NCBI GenBank assembly: GCA_002633025.1
Contig: NMRB01000561.1
Coordinates: forward strand, 155,144-219,143
DNA from: Notospermus geniculatus
Lineage: Eukaryota; Nemertea; Pilidiophora; Heteronemertea; Lineidae
Direction of reading: 5' to 3'
DNA length: 64,000 nt
Both the position numbers and the translations under genes were made by a program. The notes beneath the pieces are model-generated. The model made no database searches, was not told where the DNA came from, and saw only the letters and a list, made by a program, of their open reading frames with translations. Position 1 is the stretch's first letter, and the number at the start of each line of letters is the position of its first letter. Below, piece after piece: positions 57,336 to 64,000 of this stretch.

Positions 57336-60300
57336 ATGGCGGAGGAGACCAAAGAGCAACAAATTTTGTGCATGAAGAGATTTTTGGAGAAGGACGGCAC
57401 GAATCCAGAGACCGTAAGCGTCATTATTGCGCTCTGTGAATTCATGATAAGTCAGCGTTTGTTGGCGTTTATTTTTCAGCAGAGAAATTGTCCCCAAGTG
57501 ATGGTTTTCGTCATTCCTTTATGGTTTCTGTTTGCATTTGTTGTAGGCCTAGGGCTAGGCCTACACTAAAATGCACTGTGTCATGCATTACTCTGCTGCA
57601 CTGACCATGCTGACTCTGTACTGAGCTGTAGTGTAGGCCTTGGCCTACTCGACCTGTCTGTCCGTGACATTGGAAAACAATCTAGGCCTATAGGCCGACA
57701 TATATGGTTGGAAATTCTAGCATTTCCCTGCAGAAGCTCATTGTAACCATGGTCACAAGGTAACATATGGTTACACTGTATAATACTATACTAGGCCTAC
57801 CGCAGAACTATTCAAAGAGCCCGAGTCTACATTATTTCTTTACAATCATTGAGCAAAGGCATGTATGTGAGCAAAGGCATGTAGGCCTATGTAGCATAGG
57901 ATTCCTGTTGTTTGTAAGGATTGACACAATAGTTAGGCTACCGGTAGGCCTACTCATACTGTAGGATACTAGGTCACAGTGGTTACGGTGGTTACAATGG
58001 TTACGATGGTTACAGACCGTTCTGACAGTACAAACTAATTGGACTCTTTTGGACACAATAGTTACAGCNNNNNNNNNNNNNNNNNNNNNNNNNNNNNNNN
58101 NNNNNNNNNNNNNNNNNNNNNNNNNNNNNNNNNNNNNNNNNNNNNNNNNNNNNNNNNNNNNNNNNNNNNNNNNNNNNNNNNNNNNNNNNNNNNNNNNNNN
58201 NNNNNNNNNNNNNNNNNNNNNNNNNNNNNNNNNNNNNNNNNNNNNNNNNNNNNNNNNNNNNNNNNNNNNNNNNNNNNNNNNNNNNNNNNNNNNNNNNNNN
58301 NNNNNNNNNNNNNNNNNNNNNNNNNNNNNNNNNNNNNNNNNNNNNNNNNNNNNNNNNNNNNNNNNNNNNNNNNNNNNNNNNNNNNNNNNNNNNNNNNNNN
58401 NNNNNNNNNNNNNNNNNNNNNNNNNNNNNNNNNNNNNNNNNNNNNNNNNNNNNNNNNNNNNNNNNNNNNNNNNNNNNNNNNNNNNNNNNNNNNNNNNCCA
58501 GGATGGCAGGATGGAGTTCAGTGACAAGTTGGGAGGAGAGTGAATACATCAGTGTTGCACTCGGGCTCTTTGTAGTACCGGTAGTACTAATTTACAGTGT
58601 AACCATATGTTACCTTGTGACCATGGTTACAATGAGCTTCTGCAGGGAAATGCTAGAATTTCCAACCATATCTATAGGCCGATGCTACCCATGAAGTTTC
58701 CTGATGTTACACAAAAACTAAGATGTTTCTTTCTTGCTTTTTGTTGCAGTTACTGAAGGTCTTCAAGAATTTGAGCAAGATTTCTGTTACTGTGGACCTG
58801 TTGCAAGTGAGTCAAGTGTCATGCAATATTGTCAGAAAAATTTCGTCTTAAAGGAGCTGGACGTCCAAGTTGTAAACACTCACTCACTGGTTCTCTATCC
58901 ACGTGACGCCTGCGGTGCTGCCACCTATTGTTGGTGATATGTACTGACGTGAATATCGTGAGTGAGTTGCATCGGACCGGGAACCAGTCTAACGATCACG
59001 GAGCGCTACTGGTGCTGCCACCTGCACGAAGGAATAAAACTAGTTTGCCGACCATGTTTGTAACAAACCAGCTTGTTTACAACTTCGGCGTCTAACTCCT
59101 TTAAATGGCTGTGGAAATTATCAACTTCATGAGCCATCTTCCTTAGTATTGGCATTCCCATTGCAGTAAGTCAGAAATTAGAATGAGGTCAGAAAACCTC
59201 CGATCAGTGACGAGATTTTAGGGGGCAGATGCAGTGCATGTCCTCCTTATGCCACAAAAGTATGGTTTTACCGTAATTTTTAGTTAGGTAAATCAGTGTC
59301 ATTCTGCTCTCCTTCTTATGACTTCAGTCGACCGGTATTGGAAAGGCTGTCAATGGATTCAGAAAGCAAGGAGGAAAAGTGGGAGAGAAGGCCAAGGCGC
59401 TTGTTTCATACTGGAAAAATGTAGTATCGACATCTGTCGCAGAGGAAAAAAATGCCAAAGCTGAGGCAGAAAGATTGGCGGCAGAGCGTGCTGCAACAAA
59501 AAGGATGGATATGGATATTGTGGACTTGGTTAATGAGAAAGCCAGAATGGCTCAGTTACAGAAAGAGTTGCAAGTTCTTAAAGATAAAATAAAAATAAAA
59601 CGTGACCATGAAGTTTCAGAGTCATCAGCGGACGATGAAGTAACAAGTACTACGACACCCCTACCTGTTTCTAAACCGAAGAAACGGCGGACAACGAAAT
59701 CCAAAGGAAGCCATCGAAAAGCGTCCCAATCCCAAGACGATGATAGGAGTAGTCCACCACGGAATCATCAGGATATCCTGCGGGGATTGAAGGATGAGGA
59801 CGACTCAAATTCAGATGCTGATGAGGAGGCTCTTGCCAAACAGCGCCGTTTCGCGGAGTGGGAGGCAAAGCAGCGGGCAGAAATTGCTGCTGCTCGGGCA
59901 GAAAAACGTCGCCAGGAGGAGATACGGGAGCAACGCCGCCAGGCGCGGGAGAAAAAGTTGAAAAAATTGTATGCACATGAGCCGGCGTTGTTTGCACCTG
60001 ATTCGGCCCAGACTGTTTTGGTTAAACCAAAGCCAAAGCCCAAGCCGGTATCAGAATCAGTTCATAAAGAGCACCGTCAAATGTCAGTCTCTCCGCAGAG
60101 GATGCCAAATTCTGGTGAAAGTTTGCCTGATGTGAAAAGTATGGACGAAGGATGGCAAGAGGAACTTGGATGTAAATCAAAGTCGGAACAAAGGAGTCGG
60201 TCACGTCATGAAGGGGGAGAGGGCTCTAAAGAACACAGACATAGAGGGGGAAGATCACATAGTTCTAAAAGTGATAGGTCACATGAGCATAAAAAGCACA

Positions 60301-63300
60301 CAAGTGATAGATCACACGACTCGAGTAATGAACACAAAATCCATGAGCACAAAAGTGATAGGTCAAGTGAGTCAAGAAAACATGAACATAAAAGTCGAAA
60401 GTCGGAACATTCAAGAACACGAGAAGACAAAGTGGATTCTGATGATAAGAGATCACATGGTTCGCATGATCACAAGAGGCGTGGCCACGAGTCATCAAAA
60501 AAACGTTCTGCTGATGCACATATTGATAACCCGAGCAAGAAACCCAAAGTTGATAGATCAGTCAATGGAGATTTTAAACCAGGGAAATATTCTGAGGAAC
60601 CGGAACCTGGCATGAGTCAGGAAAAATCAGATGATGGAGATGATGCGGGGATGGGTGCTGATGGGGGGATGGGTGTGGACTGGGGGGATTCTGATCAGGA
60701 ACCAGAAGGGTTAAGTTTTGAAGACTTTTTGAATTATGATAATAAGAGTAAGTCTAAGTCAGGGAAGTCAAAATCTGATTCTAATAAGAGTAAACACAAG
60801 TCGCACAAGTCAAGCACTGATGGTAGTCACGGAAGTAAACATGGGCATCGAGATAAGTCGAAATCTGAGAAATCTTCACATCACAAAGGGCGTGAAAGTG
60901 ACGACCACGAGAGTCAGAGTCGGTTGAAGCCAGATGGGAATCAGTCACAGGACAGCGAAACATCGGAACATGGTACCAGTAGGAAGTTCAAGGAGAGGAG
61001 ATCAACACTGACGTTGACGCCGTTGGATATACCTAAGCCTAGCAAACCGGTGGGTGGGATAGCATTTGTTAAATTTCAACACCGAATAGCACTTACCAGG
61101 GAGCTTACTGTTCCAGATGGTTGCTCATCAGGTCCTCAATGTCCTGACATTATTCACCTCAAACAGCCTGCCATCTGGAGTCCCTGCCTGATCCTACTTT
61201 TAGATAAACCATTAGCCATCCTGTTTCCGTTCCCAATCACACTTTGCTTACACATACGACCTCATTTCCAGGTTCCCCTCTCTCAAAGTGACATCCTCTC
61301 TTCGGTGACCACCCTGCCTCAGACGCTGACCGAGTACAAACCGTTACACTTACCAGACATGGATGGTCGGTCCAGGCATGCCCAAAGTAAGTAATCATGG
61401 TCTGCTTTGCTCTCCAATGGCAAAGGCTACATCTGCACTTAGTGATCAACTGGATAAATGTAGAAATGTGTTCAAAGAGACTCCTGGATGGCTGAAGACA
61501 CGAGGGACACTACTCCCAAGTTCGGATCAGATCCAGGGCTCTCAATGACCCGAGGTCTCGGGTCAAATACGCACAAAGTGCGTAGTCTGAAGCACAATAA
61601 AAACCAGCAGGAGTCAGTGCGACGCACGAAGATTCACTCAGTGTTGTGAAATGACCATGGTTGACCCCTGACTTCTGAGGGATGACCCCAGAAAAAAAAT
61701 ACACAGAAGTCTCTGACCCTTCTACTGAAAACTCCAGTGAGAGCCCTGCAGATCTGAGGTTCAGTCAGATGTTTGTCTCTGGGTTCCAGCTGGAGTAACG
61801 ATGAACCAAATCAAGATGTCTGTTTTCTCTTTCAGGAGCAGAAGATGTTGATGACTATCAAATCGGCACCAAGAAGAACACGAAAACACAAGTGTACTCT
61901 GGCAAGAGGAATGTTTACTTAAGCGGTGAGTCTTTTCCTCTTCTGATGTGACCATGTTGCCCAAATTCAAGAAAATTTTTGTTAAAAGAGTCTTTTGCAG
62001 TTTACACAATAAAGTTACCATTGTATTTTCACTTTCAGAAGTCCCGCGGTTGTATGATGCCTGCTTGAGGGTGCTAATGGACAATGTGGAAAGTAAGTAC
62101 CAACTGGAATCCTCTGTAGTGCAGTGGTTGAGCGTCTGACTCGAGACTGAGACACTACAAGTTCTGTTCTTGGCTGAGTCGCTATTTGTATTTTCAACTG
62201 GTCTGAAGAGATTAAGTGGTATGTTCAATGAGCTGCGCCTTGAGTTCCCCAGAAAGGTTTGTGGGAGATTGAGGTACCGTAATAAAGTGAACTGAAGCAC
62301 TTTTATCCATGGAGGGCAGATCTGCTCCCAGCCCGGTCTTCTCCCAGAACATGTGTAATGAAAATTGTGGAGTGTTTGTCCTGCCTGCCGTGTGTAATGA
62401 AAATGATTTCTCTTCCAGGCCTTGACTATATCGGTGGAGTCCCGTATGACATCATGAAACCAGTCCTGGAGAAATGTACAGCAAGTCAACTGTATACCTT
62501 AGAAGATTACAACCCGGTGAGTGACATATTTGGCTGTTATCGAGTGATTTTGATGTGCTTTTTCACTGTCAGTTCAGACCAGTATTACTGCATCCTGAGA
62601 ACATAAGGATATAATACAGGAAGTCGAATTCCAGAGTTTAAGCAAATTTTCGACCCCAACTGGGGTCTTCTTCAGGCTGGCACTTTTCTACACTAGATTT
62701 CAGAAGAGATTGAGAACATAAGGAGTTCTTAGCACTCGCTCCCTTTGTCATTGCACACAGTGTGCGGTGACGAAGGGAGCGAGTGCTAAGAACCCCTGAT
62801 GTAACTGGGCCAAGTTGCAAATGGTTCGTTGTCCTTGAGAGGGTCAAACCCGAGATAGGTCTTTTCAAATCGTCCTTTTTTTTCAGCACTTAGTTGAAGA
62901 CAGCGATGAACTCTGGCAGCTTCACTGCAAGAAAGATTTCAGGAAATATCATCCTGAAGAGATGGAGAGTTGGAGAGAGATGTACCTGGTAAGATTCCTT
63001 CATTTAGAGAATCTTTCTAAATTGTGGACTGAAGTGTTGGGTTTAGAAGATATAGCGGGCCAAGTGGTGGGAAGTGACATATCTCCATACATTGCCGCTT
63101 ATTCTGTGCACACTCTGGGTGCACTTCCCACGACTTGACTTCCCTTGACTCTACTTAAAGGCTTTGATGGATCGAATATCATAGAGATGATTTATGGGGG
63201 GGGGGGTGAAAGGGGAGAAAGACTTTTCTTTCATTGAGTTCCTTGTTTTGATCTTTTCAGCGGCTGCATGATGAACGCGAAGCTAGGCTGAAGAAACTGA

Positions 63301-63829
63301 CAACGAACATATCGGCATCAATGGCTGCCAAACTTCCTGGTAAGTTTCACACACCATCCTACCCTTGCTTCGTGTCTTCATGGTCCACTCCTTCCATAGT
63401 CTTCATCCTCTGAACTTTTCCTTCAAAGTTTCTTGTGGGTGCTAAGGATGACACATTTTCATTTTCAGTACGCACAACACAACTAGCGTATGTCGACAGT
63501 GTTGCCAAAGCGCCGAGAGATGTTCGCAGAAAACAAAGGATCATGGGTACTGCTGGACCGTTGGGGCTGAAGCAGGACCCGCTGGCAAAACTCACCAGTC
63601 ATGGTGGGTCGCAAAAATATGTCAGGCCTACAGACAATGTGGAAGTTTTTAAACCACAGAAAAGTGAGTAATATTTCCTGGGAGCATGTTCAGTCCCAAC
63701 CGGACCTGGTCTTCCTGTGATAGAGTGGGCCATGTTTTATGATGTTTATCTTTTCTCATTTCAGCGACTAAGGTGGTAGCACCGATGATGGCAAAGTCAC
63801 TTAAAATGATGAAGAAATTCCGACACTGA
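57336..63829 (+). CDS. ELOA: Elongin A
   Basis: Eleven exons join in phase: 57336-57413, 58750-58806, 59328-61049, 61272-61386, 61836-61925, 62039-62092, 62419-62516, 62887-62988, 63261-63339, 63469-63663, 63765-63829. Product 884 residues (human about 772). Residues 1-85 are a TFIIS N-terminal domain (LLKVFKNLSKISVTVDLLQ, GIGKAVNGFRKQ, ALVSYWKNVV). Residues 95-570 are charged and disordered with H/K/S-rich repeats and LSFEDFLNYDN. Near 688-705 is the Elongin BC box (RLYDACLRVL), then YIGGVPYDIMKPVLEKCT, ESWREMYLRLHDERE, VAKAPRDVRRKQ and VVAPMMAKSLK. Elongin A with Elongins B and C speeds Pol II elongation and acts as a CUL5 ligase adaptor for stalled Pol II (family knowledge). Intron 1 holds the large inverted repeat and the 429-base gap; intron 3 (61050-61271) has no in-frame stop. 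Confidence 0.96.
57688..57830. repeat. Left arm of a long inverted repeat
   Basis: ATATGGTTGGAAATTCTAGC, GAAGCTCATTGTAACCATGG and TCAAAGAGCCCGAGT are the complement of the right arm at 58556-58684. Lies in ELOA intron 1. Confidence 0.9.
58556..58684. repeat. Right arm of a long inverted repeat
   Basis: CACTCGGGCTCTTTGTA, CCATGGTTACAATGAGCTTC and GCTAGAATTTCCAACCATAT complement the left arm. The N gap 58069-58497 lies between the arms. Confidence 0.9.
62113..62300 (+). mobile_element. SINE family B copy
   Basis: GTAGTGCAGTGGTTGAGCGT (A-box-like), AAGTTCTGTTCTTGGCTGAG (diverged B box) and GAGTTCCCCAGAAAGGTTTG. ELOA intron 6, sense orientation. Confidence 0.65.
62725..62793. repeat. 69-bp hairpin in ELOA intron 7
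   Basis: GTTCTTAGCACTCGCTCCCT pairs with AGGGAGCGAGTGCTAAGAAC; the stem continues through TTGTCATTGCACAC against GTGTGCGGTGACGA with three mismatches. The loop is only a few bases. Confidence 0.9.
63052..63140. repeat. Copy 2 of the element at 310-455
   Basis: TAGCGGGCCAAG, CTCCATACATTGCCGCTTAT and GCACTTCCCACGACTTG match the first copy. ELOA intron 8. Confidence 0.65.
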
Positions 63830-63846
63830 AAAGACTCTGCAACTCT

Positions 63847-63934
63847 ACTTACAAAATGTCCTTAAGTCTCGAGCACGATTTCTGTAATTTACTTACAAAA
63901 TGTCCTTAAGTCTCGAGCACGATTTCTGTAATTT
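63847..63934. repeat. Perfect 44-bp tandem duplication in ELOA 3' UTR
   Basis: Two identical 44-bp units starting ACTTACAAAATGTCCTTAAG, 17 bp after the ELOA stop codon. Confidence 0.95.
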
Positions 63935-64000
63935 TCGCCATTTACCTATTATCCTCATTACCTGTCCTTATCTGTGTCAAATTGCCAAAATATTTTTGGT

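Noticed and set aside
57832-58549. Long frames on both strands
   Set aside because: They run through the 429-base N gap and carry no sequence information.
61761-62489. 242-codon minus-strand frame
   Set aside because: Crosses several ELOA exons and a SINE in antisense and matches no family.
62725-62793. A miRNA gene
   Set aside because: The loop is too small and the stem too perfect for a typical precursor; no expression data. Kept only as a hairpin finding.

Overview
The window is nuclear DNA of an animal, most likely a marine invertebrate. The genes are split by GT-AG introns (about 100-1500 bp), the reconstructed proteins align end to end with animal families (POLR3K, ARHGAP18/28/40, DENND3, Elongin A), and the spacers are full of small non-autonomous inverted-repeat transposons, tRNA-derived SINEs and minisatellites. 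AGGCCTA-type words are very common. I cannot name the phylum safely. Runs of N (10950-10986, 39196-39321, 58069-58497, single N at 20661 and 56139) mark assembly gaps.

Layout: (1) 635-966 (+), last two coding exons of POLR3K, a subunit of RNA polymerase III. (2) 2209-6660 (+), a seven-exon gene for a 917-residue protein I do not recognise. It has an N-terminal membrane segment, a long serine/lysine-rich disordered body with degenerate G-x-F repeats, and a RHIM-like amyloid-signalling motif (VMIGENNQMTV, residues 721-731) followed by an acidic run. This is the most interesting object here. (3) 10660-17798 (-), a PDZ-PH-PH scaffold protein with a long disordered N-terminus; its 3' end is uncertain. 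(4) 29128-37158 (+), an ARHGAP18-type RhoGAP, complete, 15 exons. (5) 43225-55804 (+), DENND3, complete, 25 exons, DENN module followed by WD40 repeats. (6) 57336-63829 (+), Elongin A, complete, 11 exons.

Spacers: 6.7-10.6 kb, 17.8-29.1 kb and 37.2-43.2 kb hold repeats and no convincing gene. Notable structures are six palindromes spaced exactly 41 bp apart just upstream of Elongin A, a long inverted repeat flanking the largest assembly gap, a 60-bp minisatellite abutting the start of the PDZ-PH-PH gene, and a duplicated ~560-bp block on both sides of an N gap that looks like unmerged contig ends.

The genes do not form an operon or obvious pathway: they cover Pol III transcription, Pol II elongation/ubiquitination, Rho and Rab control, scaffolding, and (by inference) RHIM-type innate-immune or cell-death signalling. 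All exon boundaries were read by eye from splice sites, reading-frame phase and recognised protein similarity; no search was run.
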